In this document: positions 1 through 8,262 of the stretch, piece by piece | How the letters are laid out: the number at the start of each line of letters is the position of its first letter | Position numbering within the stretch: the first letter of the stretch is position 1 | Source of the DNA: Candidatus Thiodiazotropha endoloripes | GTDB taxonomy: Bacteria > Pseudomonadota > Gammaproteobacteria > Chromatiales > Chromatiaceae | Reading direction: 5' to 3' | DNA: 64,000 nt | Assembly (NCBI GenBank): GCA_001709035.1 | Contig: LVKA01000011.1 | Span: 186,001-250,000 of the forward strand | Made by a program: the position numbers and the translations under genes | Notes under the pieces: generated by a model | What the model was told of the DNA's origin: nothing | Databases searched by the model: none | Seen by the model: the letters and a program-made list of their open reading frames with translations, nothing else

Positions 1-1
1 C

Positions 2-238
2 CGACAGGCGCTCTGTTACCTTGCCTGGGGCGAGCACGGCAGCTGGATGCTGGATCGGGATCGCGGGGTGCATTTTGAGCAGGCTGTCAAGCCGGCAAAA
101 GTGGTGGATACCCTGGGGGCCGGGGATGTTTTCAATGCCGGCGTGATCCATGCTCTGTTTGAGTGGTTGGATCCCCTGGAGGCGCTGCGCTATGGCAACC
201 GCATTGCCGGTGAGAAGTGTGGTCGGGACGGGCTTTAG
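2..238 (+). CDS. PfkB-family carbohydrate kinase, C-terminal fragment
   Basis: The frame is open from the left edge and ends at 238, so only about 78 C-terminal residues are present. It carries the PfkB signature 2 (DTLGAGDVFNAG), which holds the catalytic Asp and the GAGD anion hole used to phosphorylate a sugar hydroxyl with ATP. The short tail ending in GRDGL is typical of ketohexokinase- or ribokinase-like members. The substrate cannot be read from this fragment because the sugar-binding half lies upstream. The next gene starts 17 bp downstream and may share its transcript. Confidence 0.85.
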   Translation, partial: RQALCYLAWGEHGSWMLDRDRGVHFEQAVKPAKVVDTLGAGDVFNAGVIHALFEWLDPLEALRYGNRIAGEKCGRDGL

Positions 239-255
239 CGGTGAATTGAAGGCTT

Positions 256-612
256 ATGTCATCCATACACAGATTATGCAGATTTGATGAATTCGAGGAT
301 CCGGGGAGCCGGGGTTTCAGCGTGGAACTGGAAGGTGGTACGCAGGAGATTCTGGTGGTGCACAAAGGAGGGCGGGTCTATGGCTATCTTAACCGTTGTC
401 CTCACACCGGAATCAATCTCGAATGGCAGCCAGACCAGTTTCTCGATTTGAGCCAGAGCTACATTCAGTGCGTTACCCATGGTGCGCTGTTTCGCGTTGA
501 AAATGGTCTCTGTCTGCGCGGTCCCTGTGCGGGGGATGCCCTCTCGCCGATACAGGTGGATGTGCGGGAAGGTGATGTTGTTGCGATTCTGGACTCTCTC
601 CCCGAGGCATAA
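256..612 (+). CDS. Rieske [2Fe-2S] domain protein
   Basis: A 118-residue single-domain protein. Both Rieske cluster motifs are visible: C48-P-H50 (CPHTG) and C72-V-T-H75-G (CVTHGALF). Two Cys and two His therefore bind the 2Fe-2S centre. There is no signal peptide or membrane segment, so this is a soluble cytoplasmic ferredoxin-like protein (NirD/ferredoxin-subunit type) rather than a cytochrome bc1 subunit. The ATG at 256 follows the kinase fragment by 17 bp. The electron partner is unknown. A hairpin follows immediately after the stop. Confidence 0.85.
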   Translation: MSSIHRLCRFDEFEDPGSRGFSVELEGGTQEILVVHKGGRVYGYLNRCPHTGINLEWQPDQFLDLSQSYIQCVTHGALFRVENGLCLRGPCAGDALSPIQVDVREGDVVAILDSLPEA

Positions 613-639
613 AAAAGCCGGGCCAAAAGGCCCGGCTTT
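611..639. terminator. Bidirectional intrinsic terminator
   Basis: An 11-bp perfect stem (AAAGCCGGGCC / GGCCCGGCTTT, loop AAAA) sits between the convergent genes 256-612 (+) and 668-874 (-). The six A residues at 611-616 become a U tract on the minus transcript, so it is stronger for the minus-strand gene. Confidence 0.8.
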
Positions 640-667
640 CGAGTCACGAAGTGAGCGCCTTATCCTG

Positions 668-874
668 TCAGCTCATTTTTTCGACAAAGGCGTTTAGGTC
701 CGCCAGGACCAGCTCAGGCGGGAAAGCGCACTTCGTGGGAAGCTCGGAAGTGACCGGTTGCAGACCAAGCTGCAGTGCCGGCTGATCGAACTCTGAGGCG
801 TTTTGAGGCGCAGACAGAGTGGTATGACCGGTTTCAATGATCTGGCCCGTACTCATATCATAGACTGTCTTCAT
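668..874 (-). CDS. Small conserved hypothetical protein (68 aa)
   Basis: The protein begins MKTVYDMSTGQII and ends NAFVEKMS. The start is set by an AGGAGGTG ribosome-binding site just before the ATG at 874; the longer open frame to 904 has no such site. It is soluble, with no Cys pair, signal peptide or membrane segment. I do not recognise a family with certainty. The strong Shine-Dalgarno sequence and a terminator just past its stop argue that it is a genuine monocistronic gene. Function unknown. Confidence 0.6.
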   Translation of the reverse strand: MKTVYDMSTGQIIETGHTTLSAPQNASEFDQPALQLGLQPVTSELPTKCAFPPELVLADLNAFVEKMS

Positions 875-1308
875 CACACACCTCCTGGTTCGTTCTCGAA
901 ACAAGGTCCTGTTACTTTTAATAACGGCCCTGAAAAAGCAAACTTTAGAGCCCCGGAACAGCCTTCAAGCGCATGCTTGATGCCGCCGCATGCTGTTTAT
1001 TAATTGATACGTCCGGGTAATTAACCTGGTTTCACTTTGCCTAAGTGACGGTTTTCAATCAACGTTATTGATTTCATGGTTAATTTCGACCGTTCGGCCC
1101 TGTAAAACTGATATGCTGGACCTCTTCGGTCAAGCTGCTTCAGAGTGGAATTTCTTTTCTTCATTCGGTGCCAACCCCGCTGCTTTGAGCAATAAATCTG
1201 ATACACCGATCGCAAAACGGGCGCGAGCTGTACTGCAATGACCGATCATAGGGGGTTCGTAAGCTGTTGGGCTTACGACTGGCGTGGTGGGAAGTTCAGC
1301 CATGACGT
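875..1308. other. Intergenic stretch, 434 bp
   Basis: It contains AT-rich sequence from about 980 to 1200 and a small hairpin GTAAGC-N6-GCTTAC near 1260-1277, downstream of the minus-strand gene 1309-1608. The 64-codon open frame at 1021-1215 (-) lacks a convincing ribosome-binding site and protein-like composition. I see no RNA gene. Confidence 0.4.
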
Positions 1309-1608
1309 CTAATCGGTATCTTCCAGGTGATCCAGGGGGTTGTAGTGGGTGTCCCCGGCCGGCTGGTCCAGGTCTACGCCGTAATCATCCTTGGAGAGAT
1401 CATAAGAGCCTGCCCAGTCTTCCGGTGGGGCTGTCGGTACAATCTGAAGCTCCTTGAGGTCTTCCAGGTCGTACTCTTCCACTGTGCCATCGTAAAACTG
1501 GACCTCCACGACTCCCTCTTCCAGATCGTGAGCGACAATTTCGAACTGATCTCCATTGACGGTCCTGAACCAACTGCCGATACGGATTCTTGGTGCATTC
1601 ATTTTCAT
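1309..1608 (-). CDS. Conserved hypothetical protein, DUF6763-like (99 aa)
   Basis: An acidic soluble protein beginning MKMNAPRIRIGSWFRTVNGDQF. The N-terminal half reads like a compact beta-barrel (IGSWFRT, FEIVAHD, VEVQFYDG, VEEYDLE), followed by an acidic low-complexity tail. GGAG precedes the first ATG by 4 nt and the second ATG (1602) by 10 nt, so either could be used. The family assignment comes from memory of similar short gammaproteobacterial proteins and is tentative. No function is known. Confidence 0.65.
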   Translation of the reverse strand: MKMNAPRIRIGSWFRTVNGDQFEIVAHDLEEGVVEVQFYDGTVEEYDLEDLKELQIVPTAPPEDWAGSYDLSKDDYGVDLDQPAGDTHYNPLDHLEDTD

Positions 1609-1789
1609 ACTTCTCCGCTGTTCAACTCAATCAGACAGTGTGATGGCACTGTTTTTTTCGCTATCTTTTTACAATAGACAACCCGCTTGGTATTGATCTT
1701 TTAATCGGTCTCTTGATCATGACTTTAGCCCATTTTTTCTGTTGATCCTATGCTCTTTGTCATGGAAACAGGGCACTTTTTGTAAAGTT

Positions 1790-2830
1790 TCATGGACTTG
1801 GGTTCGGCTGCTCTGTGTGGATCTTTTCAATACCTTCAAGCACCTCCCGGTCCAGGCTGAGATCGATGCTGGCCAGATTCATCTCCAGTTGCTGCTGGGT
1901 GGTCGCACCGATGATGGTACTGGTGACAAAAGGGCGGCTGGTGACGTAGGCCAGAGCCATCTGCCCTGGATCCAATCCATGCTCCCTGGCCAACGTGACA
2001 TAGCGTTCACTGGCAGCGCTGGCCTGGCGGTTGGTGTAACGGGTAAAACGCTCGAACAGGGTCAGGCGGGCCTTGGCGGGTTGTTTGCCCTCCAGGTATT
2101 TGCCTGACAGAATACCGAAGGCCATCGGCGAGTAGGCGAGCAGGCCACAATTTTCCCGGTGGGCAATCTCAGCCAGGCCGATTTCGAAACTGCGATTCAA
2201 CAGATTGTAGGGATTCTGAATCGAGACCACTCTGGGCAGTCCCTTCTGTTGTGCGACCTGCAGATAGCGCATCAGGCCCCATGGGGTCTCGTTGGAGACA
2301 CCGATATGGCGGATTTTGCCGGCTTTTTTAAGATCCCCCAAGACCTCCAGGGTCTCTTCGATGGGGGTTGCTGACTCATGCTTCGGATGCTGATAACCCA
2401 GGGCACCGAAATAGTTGGTTTTGCGATCCGGCCAGTGCAGCTGATAGATATCAATGTAATCTGTCTGCAGACGTTGCAGACTCTGCTCCAATGCGGCCTC
2501 GATATTGGATCGGTCGAGGTGCAGATTGCCGTCCCTCAGATAGCTGAGCCAGTCTGCCGGACCGGCAACTTTGGTGGCAAGAACCAGTTGCTCCCGTCGG
2601 CCATGGCGTGCCAGCCAGCTGCCGATATGGCGTTCTGTTTCGCCCTGGGTATTGGCTTTCGGCGGAACCGGATACATCTCTGCTGTGTCGATAAGATTAA
2701 TACCTGCCTCAATTGCACGGTCGAGTTGAGCATGGGCTTCGGCTTCGCTGTTTTGTTCACCAAAGGTCATGGTGCCGAGTGAGAGAGCGCTGACTTTGAT
2801 TTGGCTATCACCGAGGGATCGGTAGATCAT
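1790..2830 (-). CDS. Aldo/keto reductase (Tas-like)
   Basis: This 346-residue NADPH-dependent oxidoreductase has a TIM-barrel fold. N-terminal LGTMTFGEQ, the catalytic Asp-Tyr region (LIDTAEMYPVPP), the Lys of LATKVAG and the His of LHWPDRKTNYFG match the AKR tetrad. The MYPVPP and YFG features match the Tas subgroup of Escherichia coli. The start at 2830 is preferred over 2848 because GGGGAG lies 6 nt upstream. It is divergent from the membrane gene at 2913. The physiological substrate is not predictable. Confidence 0.9.
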   Translation of the reverse strand: MIYRSLGDSQIKVSALSLGTMTFGEQNSEAEAHAQLDRAIEAGINLIDTAEMYPVPPKANTQGETERHIGSWLARHGRREQLVLATKVAGPADWLSYLRDGNLHLDRSNIEAALEQSLQRLQTDYIDIYQLHWPDRKTNYFGALGYQHPKHESATPIEETLEVLGDLKKAGKIRHIGVSNETPWGLMRYLQVAQQKGLPRVVSIQNPYNLLNRSFEIGLAEIAHRENCGLLAYSPMAFGILSGKYLEGKQPAKARLTLFERFTRYTNRQASAASERYVTLAREHGLDPGQMALAYVTSRPFVTSTIIGATTQQQLEMNLASIDLSLDREVLEGIEKIHTEQPNPSP

Positions 2831-2912
2831 TGGGTTCTCCCCTGTCATAAATCTGCTGTGTCAACAGCCGTCAGCATAGCTGAAATCGGCTCGGAGGAAA
2901 GGAAGGAAATCG

Positions 2913-3578
2913 ATGGAATTGGATGGTGGTCTGTTTTCAACGACCCTGCTGTTCTGGCTTGCCGGTCTCTGTGGTGCCGTGCTGATTGCTGCGTTGAGAC
3001 TGGCTACCTGGCAGCGTCTGACACAACAGAATCAGATTCATGTGTTCCTCGGTGCGATTGTTTGTCTTATCGCGCTTTGGCATATGCGGGGTCAGATCCA
3101 GCCCGGCCTCTCGTTTCATCTGCTGGGCGTGACGGTGATCACTCTGATGTTTGGCTGGTCACTGGCGATTATCGCCGCCAGTATCGCGCTGTTCGCGGTG
3201 AGCATGAATGCAGGCTACGGCTGGGAAGGCTATGTGGTCAGTTTCCTGACCGTGGTATTAGTGCCGATTACCCTGTCGCAGATCGCTCTGGTGCTGGTAC
3301 GCTCCTGGTTACCCAAGCAGTTTTTTGTCTATGTCCTGGGGAACGGCTTCTTCACCGCCTGGCTGGTGGGTTATATCAGCGGGTATCTGGCCATGCAGCT
3401 GCTGGTGTTGAGTGGCGCCTACACGATGGCGGAACTGCAGGTGACGATCATCCCCTTCTTTCCACTGATGTTCTTTCCCGAAGCCTTGATCAATGGCTGG
3501 GTGATCACCATGCTGGTGGTGTTCTTCCCGGCCTGGGTCTACTCCTTCAGCGATGAGCAATATCTTCACGGTAAATAG
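2913..3578 (+). CDS. CbiM-like / ECF-type integral membrane protein
   Basis: A 221-residue polytopic protein with six to seven hydrophobic segments. The motif LPKQFFVYVLGNGFFTAW and the FFPEALINGW loop match the COG3235/CbiM-related family of predicted membrane proteins, some of which are S-components of energy-coupling-factor transporters for metals or vitamins. A GGAGGAAAGGAAGG leader precedes the ATG at 2913. No ATPase or T-component is encoded nearby, so it would have to share a module encoded elsewhere or act alone. The substrate is unknown. Confidence 0.75.
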   Translation: MELDGGLFSTTLLFWLAGLCGAVLIAALRLATWQRLTQQNQIHVFLGAIVCLIALWHMRGQIQPGLSFHLLGVTVITLMFGWSLAIIAASIALFAVSMNAGYGWEGYVVSFLTVVLVPITLSQIALVLVRSWLPKQFFVYVLGNGFFTAWLVGYISGYLAMQLLVLSGAYTMAELQVTIIPFFPLMFFPEALINGWVITMLVVFFPAWVYSFSDEQYLHGK

Positions 3579-3655
3579 CTTAAGCGGGGTCGGCTGAGGT
3601 ATAGTCTGCCGATTGCCATGGTGATTGAAGGCTCTGAGTCTTGCTCTCGCTGTGT

Positions 3656-3672
3656 GGATTGGTGTTAACAGG
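3656..3672 (+). repeat. Short repeat GGATTSGTGTTAACAGG, copy 1
   Basis: This 17-nt string matches 60774-60790 with one mismatch and includes the palindrome GTTAAC. It lies 20 bp before the djlA start. It may be a small genomic repeat or a shared regulatory word. Confidence 0.35.
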
Positions 3673-3691
3673 CCCTAAGTGAGGTGCAGCC

Positions 3692-4501
3692 TTGAGTTGG
3701 TGGGGAAAACTGGTTGGTGGCGCTTTTGGATTCATGCTTGGTGGGCCCTTGGGGGCTGTACTGGGCGCCGCCTTGGGCCACAAATTCGATAAAGGCCTGA
3801 AAGGGCTGCCGGATGATGACATCAGCTGGGGGCCAGGGGATCAGGAGCGGGTCCAGACCGCATTTTTTACCGCAACCTTCTCGGTCTTAGGCCATCTGGC
3901 AAAGGCGGATGGGCGGGTCTCCCAGGATGAGATCCGGCTTGCCGAAAACCTGATGGGCCAGATGTCCCTCTCCAGCGAGATGCGACGCACCGCGATCCGT
4001 CTGTTTCAGGAAGGTAAATCGGACCAGTTCCCTCTCGATGATGTGGTAACCCAGTTCCGCCAGGAGTGTCACCGGCGCCATACGCTGATTCAGATGTTTC
4101 TGGAGATCCAGATCCAGGCGGCCTATGCCGATGGTGAGATGGACCGGCAAGAAGAGCTGTTGCTGCTGCATATCTGTGAGCTGCTGAATATTCCGGAATT
4201 CACCTTTCGCCGTCTTGAACGTATGGTGCGCGCCCAGTCTCACTATGCCGGGGCGGGCAGTCAGCCGCCACCCAGAACCCAGGGAGTCTCGCTGAATGAC
4301 GCCTATGCGATTCTTAATGTTTCCCCGCAAGCATCCGATAAGGAAGTGAAACGGGCCTACCGTCGTCTGATCAGTCAGCATCATCCGGACAAGCTGGTAT
4401 CGAAAGGGTTGCCGGAAGAGATGATGAAAATGGCGGCACAGAAAACCGATGAGATAAAGAAGGCCTATGAGCGAATCAAAGAAGCGCGCTCCATGGGCTG
4501 A
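3692..4501 (+). CDS. djlA: Co-chaperone DjlA
   Basis: The 269-residue protein shows the three DjlA parts in order: an N-terminal glycine-rich membrane anchor (residues ~5-30), a central TerB-like helical domain (~60-185), and a C-terminal J domain (~205-269) with the HPD motif (SQHHPDK) that stimulates the DnaK ATPase. It is an inner-membrane co-chaperone with its J domain in the cytoplasm. The start is TTG at 3692, with GAGGTG five bases upstream. Length and architecture match the family. Confidence 0.9.
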   Translation: MSWWGKLVGGAFGFMLGGPLGAVLGAALGHKFDKGLKGLPDDDISWGPGDQERVQTAFFTATFSVLGHLAKADGRVSQDEIRLAENLMGQMSLSSEMRRTAIRLFQEGKSDQFPLDDVVTQFRQECHRRHTLIQMFLEIQIQAAYADGEMDRQEELLLLHICELLNIPEFTFRRLERMVRAQSHYAGAGSQPPPRTQGVSLNDAYAILNVSPQASDKEVKRAYRRLISQHHPDKLVSKGLPEEMMKMAAQKTDEIKKAYERIKEARSMG

Positions 4502-4550
4502 AGAAACATGAATTCAATAACGCTTCTCAATCTCTCCCTGGGAGGGGAAA

Positions 4551-4781
4551 ATGACCGATAGCCTAGATCCCATCCTGCTTAATTTCGTGTATGTGATATT
4601 TGGTGGAGCACTCACCATCTTCTTTATGTGGTTCGGCTGTAAAGTGTTCAGCCACATTGTCAATTTCAGCATTCCCGATGAGTTGAAGAAGGGCAACATC
4701 GCTGTCGGTATCATGATCATGGGAATCTTTATCGGCATCGGCACAGCCCTGGGGCTGGTGATCGGTCTGGGGCTCAACTAG
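4551..4781 (+). CDS. DUF350 small membrane protein
   Basis: A 76-residue protein with two hydrophobic helices (~10-32 and ~48-74). Between them lies FSIPDELKKGNIAVGI, the pattern of a single DUF350 (YjfL-type) repeat. GGGAGGGG stands just before the ATG. The family is found in inner membranes, and no biochemical role is established. It lies between djlA and a lytic transglycosylase on the same strand and is probably co-transcribed. Confidence 0.75.
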   Translation: MTDSLDPILLNFVYVIFGGALTIFFMWFGCKVFSHIVNFSIPDELKKGNIAVGIMIMGIFIGIGTALGLVIGLGLN

Positions 4782-4813
4782 GGGCGGCCGGATGAGTGTG
4801 CGCTAGGCTCTCT

Positions 4814-5368
4814 ATGTTGCGTTGCTGTCTACTGTTGCTACTGCTGCCTGGGCTGCTGGTCGCTGGTCCATTCAAGCATGTTAAGCACGATCATTGGAGT
4901 GATCGTTACGACAACTACTTCCGAAAGTACACCAAACACTATTTCGGTCCCCATATCGATTGGCACTGGTTCAAGGCGCAGGGCATCGCTGAATCAGGAT
5001 TGCAGCCAAAGGCCCTCAGTTCCGCCGGTGCAAAAGGGATCATGCAGATTCTGCCGGCCACCTACCAGGAGATCAAAGAGGATAACCCCCATTTCACCCA
5101 TATAGAAGAACCTCGCTGGAATATTGCGGCGGGCATCTACTACGATCGAATGCTCTACCGGAAGTGGAAAAAAGGGCTGCCTACTGAGGAGCGTCTGGCC
5201 TTTGCTCTGGGGAGTTACAATGCGGGATACGGCAATGTGTTACGCGCCTACCGCAAGGCGATAAAAGCCCATGGAGAGGTCAAGAACTGGTCTCAGGTGG
5301 AAGGCTATGCACCGGGAGAGACCAGGCACTATGTCCGTCGAATTAAAGCCTTGATGGTGACCAAGTAA
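4814..5368 (+). CDS. Lytic murein transglycosylase (SLT domain)
   Basis: A secreted 184-residue protein. An N-terminal signal peptide (MLRCCLLLLLLPGLLVAG) is followed by a Slt-type goose-lysozyme domain. The catalytic Glu is in GIAESGLQPKA; the family motifs SSAGAKGIMQILPAT and LGSYNAGYGN follow. It should cleave the MurNAc-GlcNAc bond in periplasmic peptidoglycan, forming 1,6-anhydroMurNAc. I prefer ATG 4814; an in-frame GTG at 4796 would add six residues. It is a short, single-domain member, similar in size to EmtA-type enzymes. Confidence 0.85.
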   Translation: MLRCCLLLLLLPGLLVAGPFKHVKHDHWSDRYDNYFRKYTKHYFGPHIDWHWFKAQGIAESGLQPKALSSAGAKGIMQILPATYQEIKEDNPHFTHIEEPRWNIAAGIYYDRMLYRKWKKGLPTEERLAFALGSYNAGYGNVLRAYRKAIKAHGEVKNWSQVEGYAPGETRHYVRRIKALMVTK

Positions 5369-5375
5369 CCCTCCC

Positions 5376-6188
5376 TCAATTCTGTGCTTCGACCGCACTG
5401 GTGCGCTTCAGCCAGGCGTGAATACGCTGCTGCAGGCTCGATTGCATGCCACGGAAGAAGTGATCTGCCCCAGTCATGACCTCCTGGCGATACCCTTCTC
5501 TGGCATTCGCTGAGGCGATCTGACGGCGCTTGGCTGCGCTCCCGGTGACGACAGGCAGGTCGCGACTGCCATACAGATCCAATATCGGGGTCTCTAACTG
5601 CGCAATGGCCTCGGATACCGGGTCGGACTCATCGGAAGGATCGATGCTCAGGCTGATCGCGGCAATGGCGTTGACCCTCTGGTTGGGCTGTTTGGCAAGA
5701 TGGTGCAATGCCATGGCGGCCCCAAGACCATGGCCTACCAGCACCAGATTGGATTGCTGCTGGGGATCGAAGTAGTCGATGGCACTTTGAATCCTCGCTG
5801 ACGCCTTCTCCATCAGATACAGACGGGCTGTTGCATCGGGGCTGGCGTCGGTAGCCGGCAGTTGCAGCGCCAAGGTGTTCCATCCCTGTTTGGCGAGATG
5901 TTTTCTGAGCGGCTGAACCACCTCCAACCAATCTGCATGGGTCCCCTGATCGTGCAGTATCAGCGCCCCGCCAAGACTCAGCTTGGTCTCGCTGGGGCTA
6001 TAGATGGCGAGAAAGCGATTGGCGCCATTTTCAAGCCAGACTACCTTACCCGACAGGCTGGGGCTGTCCAGGGTAGCGGAAATCCGCCGTTCCAGACTGA
6101 GGTTGGCTGCCTGGAGTGGCAGTGCAAGCCCGACCATGAGCAGTAGCAGGGCTGCGATTCCTGGCTGAGTGATTTGGCGTTTGGGCAT
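5376..6188 (-). CDS. DUF3530 alpha/beta-hydrolase-like periplasmic protein
   Basis: The 270-residue product has a cleavable signal peptide (residues 1-27, ending LPLQAA) and an alpha/beta-hydrolase fold. LVLVGHGLGAAMALHHL stands where hydrolases normally carry G-x-S-x-G, and the nucleophile serine is replaced by glycine. C-terminal DLYGSRDLP and GADHFFRG match the acid and histidine loops. I recall the same GHG pattern as common in DUF3530, so loss of classical hydrolase chemistry is probably a family trait. GGAGATGAGCC precedes the ATG at 6188. Confidence 0.75.
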   Translation of the reverse strand: MPKRQITQPGIAALLLLMVGLALPLQAANLSLERRISATLDSPSLSGKVVWLENGANRFLAIYSPSETKLSLGGALILHDQGTHADWLEVVQPLRKHLAKQGWNTLALQLPATDASPDATARLYLMEKASARIQSAIDYFDPQQQSNLVLVGHGLGAAMALHHLAKQPNQRVNAIAAISLSIDPSDESDPVSEAIAQLETPILDLYGSRDLPVVTGSAAKRRQIASANAREGYRQEVMTGADHFFRGMQSSLQQRIHAWLKRTSAVEAQN

Positions 6189-6405
6189 GGCTCATCTCCT
6201 GATCTGTTGATCCATATTAACCCGCCAGCCAGTCGGATTGCAGAGTCTGCCCACAGTCACGCCTCCACCCCTCCCGGATGGGATAGCTGAAAAGCGCAAC
6301 GCTTTGGGGTAAAGTGGCCCTCCTTTTTGCAATCCGGCGTGAAAATGGGTTTGCGCCAACCTCAGCCTGGTCCGGCGTGGGGATCGAACAGTAGGAGATA
6401 AGAAT

Positions 6406-7098
6406 ATGGCCCGTCAGTCCGATAAGATCGCACCTTCAATCCTCTCTGCGGATTTTGCCAAGCTTGGGGAGGAGGTGGATAACGTCCTCGCTTCTGGCGC
6501 AGAGATCGTTCATTTCGACGTCATGGACAACCACTATGTGCCCAACCTGACAATTGGTCCGCTGGTCTGTGAGGCATTGCGGAAACATGGCGTGACCGCC
6601 GATATCGATGTTCATATGATGGTCAAGCCGGTGGATCGGATCATCCCCGATTTCGCCAAAGCGGGTGCAACCTACATTACTTTCCACCCGGAGGCTTCCG
6701 AGCACATCGACCGCAGCCTGCAGCTGATCCGCAACGAAGGCTGCAAATCGGGCCTGGTCTTCAATCCGGCCACACCGCTGAGCCACCTGGACTACTTGCT
6801 CGACAAAGTGGACATGATCCTGCTGATGTCGGTGAACCCTGGATTCGGTGGACAGAGCTTCATTCCCGCCACCATGGACAAGCTGCGCGCCTGCCGCAAG
6901 CTGATCGACGACTCCGGTCTGGATATCCGTCTGGAGATCGACGGCGGTGTGAAGGTCGACAATATCGCCGAGATCAAGGCGGCCGGTGCGGATACCTTTG
7001 TTGCCGGTTCCGGTATCTTCGGTTTCCCGGAAGCGGGCGACGCCAATCGCTACAACACCATCGTCGGCAAGATGATGGATGAGCTGGGCAAGGTTTGA
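6406..7098 (+). CDS. rpe: Ribulose-phosphate 3-epimerase
   Basis: A 230-residue TIM-barrel enzyme interconverting ribulose 5-phosphate and xylulose 5-phosphate (pentose phosphate and Calvin cycles). Diagnostic segments are [15 protein letters not shown], the metal-binding [30 protein letters not shown] and the catalytic Asp of LEIDGGV. AGGAGATAAGAAT precedes the ATG at 6406. It is followed by gph and the trp genes, a common proteobacterial order, although a 316-bp repeat-bearing gap separates it from gph here. Confidence 0.97.
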   Translation: MARQSDKIAPSILSADFAKLGEEVDNVLASGAEIVHFDVMDNHYVPNLTIGPLVCEALRKHGVTADIDVHMMVKPVDRIIPDFAKAGATYITFHPEASEHIDRSLQLIRNEGCKSGLVFNPATPLSHLDYLLDKVDMILLMSVNPGFGGQSFIPATMDKLRACRKLIDDSGLDIRLEIDGGVKVDNIAEIKAAGADTFVAGSGIFGFPEAGDANRYNTIVGKMMDELGKV

Positions 7099-7414
7099 TC
7101 CTAAGGGGTTAAATAGCCGGATGGCGCTTACTTAAGCGGCATTTGGTGGGGCTGGCCCCACCCTACAGCTGTGCAACGGTAGGGTGGGGCTCTGCCCCAC
7201 CAATACCTTCGATCAAACCAACTGCATTCGGTTAAGAGCCCTTTTTGTCATGCCGGTACTGGCCAGCATAACGACAGATACAGAGATCCCCTGATTTTAA
7301 CGATTGAATTGTTCACTTGGTGATTGTGTAGGGTGCGGCCACTGTTGAGCTGGAATCCCCGCTTGGATTTGTCAGTGGATTAGTTGTTTGATTTTTAGCA
7401 TGAGAGAGTTTGGC
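7099..7414. other. rpe-gph intergenic region with palindromic repeat
   Basis: These 316 bp hold the double-hairpin repeat annotated at 7143-7204 and then unstructured AT-richer sequence up to the gph ribosome-binding site. I see no additional gene. Confidence 0.5.
7143..7204. repeat. Compound palindromic repeat (GTAGGGTGGGGC family)
   Basis: Hairpin 1 is GGTGGGGC/GCCCCACC at 7145-7162 and hairpin 2 is the same stem at 7183-7201. The inner segments CCCCACCCTAC (7156-7166) and GTAGGGTGGGG (7179-7189) are also an 11-bp perfect inverted repeat, so two alternative folds exist. Related single hairpins occur at 54712-54730 and 14787-14807. This is REP-like. Confidence 0.75.
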
Positions 7415-8092
7415 ATGATCAAAAGACCTGAAATGATCCTCATCGATGTGGATGGCACCCTGGTGGACAGCGTTCCGGACCTGGCCTACTGCGTGGATGA
7501 AATGATGAAACGGCTCGGTCGTCCCGTGCATGGCGAGGCGAAGGTACGTGACTGGGTCGGTAACGGGGTGGAGCGTCTGGTTCGTCGGGCGTTGATCGGT
7601 CAATTGAATGGTGAACCCGATGAGGCGGATTTTGCTAAGGCCTATCCGATCTTTCTCGAGCTCTATGCGGAAAACACCAGTCTGCGTTCTGTGCTCTATC
7701 CCGGTATACGGGAAGGTCTCGATTACCTGAAAGACCAGGGTTACCGTCTGGGTTGCGTGACTAACAAAGCAGCCCAGTTCACTCTGCCACTGCTCAAGGA
7801 TCTGGGTGTCCACGACGACTTTGAGATCATCATTGCCGGTGATACCCTGCCGAAAAAGAAGCCGGATCCGATGCCGCTGCTGCATGCTGCGGAAAACCTT
7901 GGTGTCGATCCCACGGCGGCGCTGATGGTGGGTGACTCCCAGAGTGATGTCAAAGCGGCCCGTGCGGCGAGCTTTCAAATCGTCTGTATGAGCTATGGCT
8001 ACAACCATGGTGAAGATATCCGCAACTACAATCCCGATGCGGTGATCGACTCGCTCACCGAGATCCAGGGGATTCTGGAAAACGCCGCTTGA
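7415..8092 (+). CDS. gph: Phosphoglycolate phosphatase (HAD superfamily)
   Basis: A 226-residue HAD hydrolase. Motif I, IDVDGTLVDSVPD, carries the nucleophile Asp; motif II is in GCVTNK; the Lys of LPKKKPDP and the acidic motif IV MVGDSQSDVKAARAA follow. It removes phosphate from 2-phosphoglycolate, the oxygenase by-product of Rubisco or of DNA 3'-end repair. GAGAG before ATG 7415 decides the start over the in-frame TTG 7388 and ATG 7400. It sits directly upstream of trpE, as in many proteobacteria. Confidence 0.93.
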   Translation: MIKRPEMILIDVDGTLVDSVPDLAYCVDEMMKRLGRPVHGEAKVRDWVGNGVERLVRRALIGQLNGEPDEADFAKAYPIFLELYAENTSLRSVLYPGIREGLDYLKDQGYRLGCVTNKAAQFTLPLLKDLGVHDDFEIIIAGDTLPKKKPDPMPLLHAAENLGVDPTAALMVGDSQSDVKAARAASFQIVCMSYGYNHGEDIRNYNPDAVIDSLTEIQGILENAA

Positions 8093-8186
8093 GATAAGGT
8101 GGCGTTTTCGAGTATGGTTAAGCCCAATCGAGGCTTTAACCCTTTAGTAGACAGCAATGATCCTGCTTTCACGCAATGAGACTTTG

Positions 8187-8213
8187 ATGAACGGTGCACG
8201 ATGGCGTTGGTGA
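8187..8213 (+). promoter_or_regulatory. Possible trp leader peptide MNGARWRW
   Basis: An ATG at 8187 opens an eight-codon frame with two Trp codons (TGG CGT TGG TGA) 50 bp before the trpE start. Trp codons just before a leader stop are the hallmark of tryptophan attenuation. However, I cannot find a convincing terminator hairpin with a U tract between 8213 and 8262, and the ribosome-binding site is weak. Treat it as a candidate only. Confidence 0.25.
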
Positions 8214-8262
8214 TGGCCAACTCTGAAGCAACTGTTTTGTCGTCTATTGTGTGGAGAGGAAA

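Noticed and set aside
1021-1215. 64-codon minus-strand open frame in the gap before the DUF6763-like gene
   Set aside because: No ribosome-binding site, no conserved features, basic low-complexity composition; AT-rich spacer is a better explanation.
8117-8142. GGTTAAGCC / GGCTTTAACC hairpin between gph and trpE as a trp attenuator
   Set aside because: It lies upstream of the candidate leader peptide, has a bulge and no U tract; better viewed as a gph 3'-end structure.
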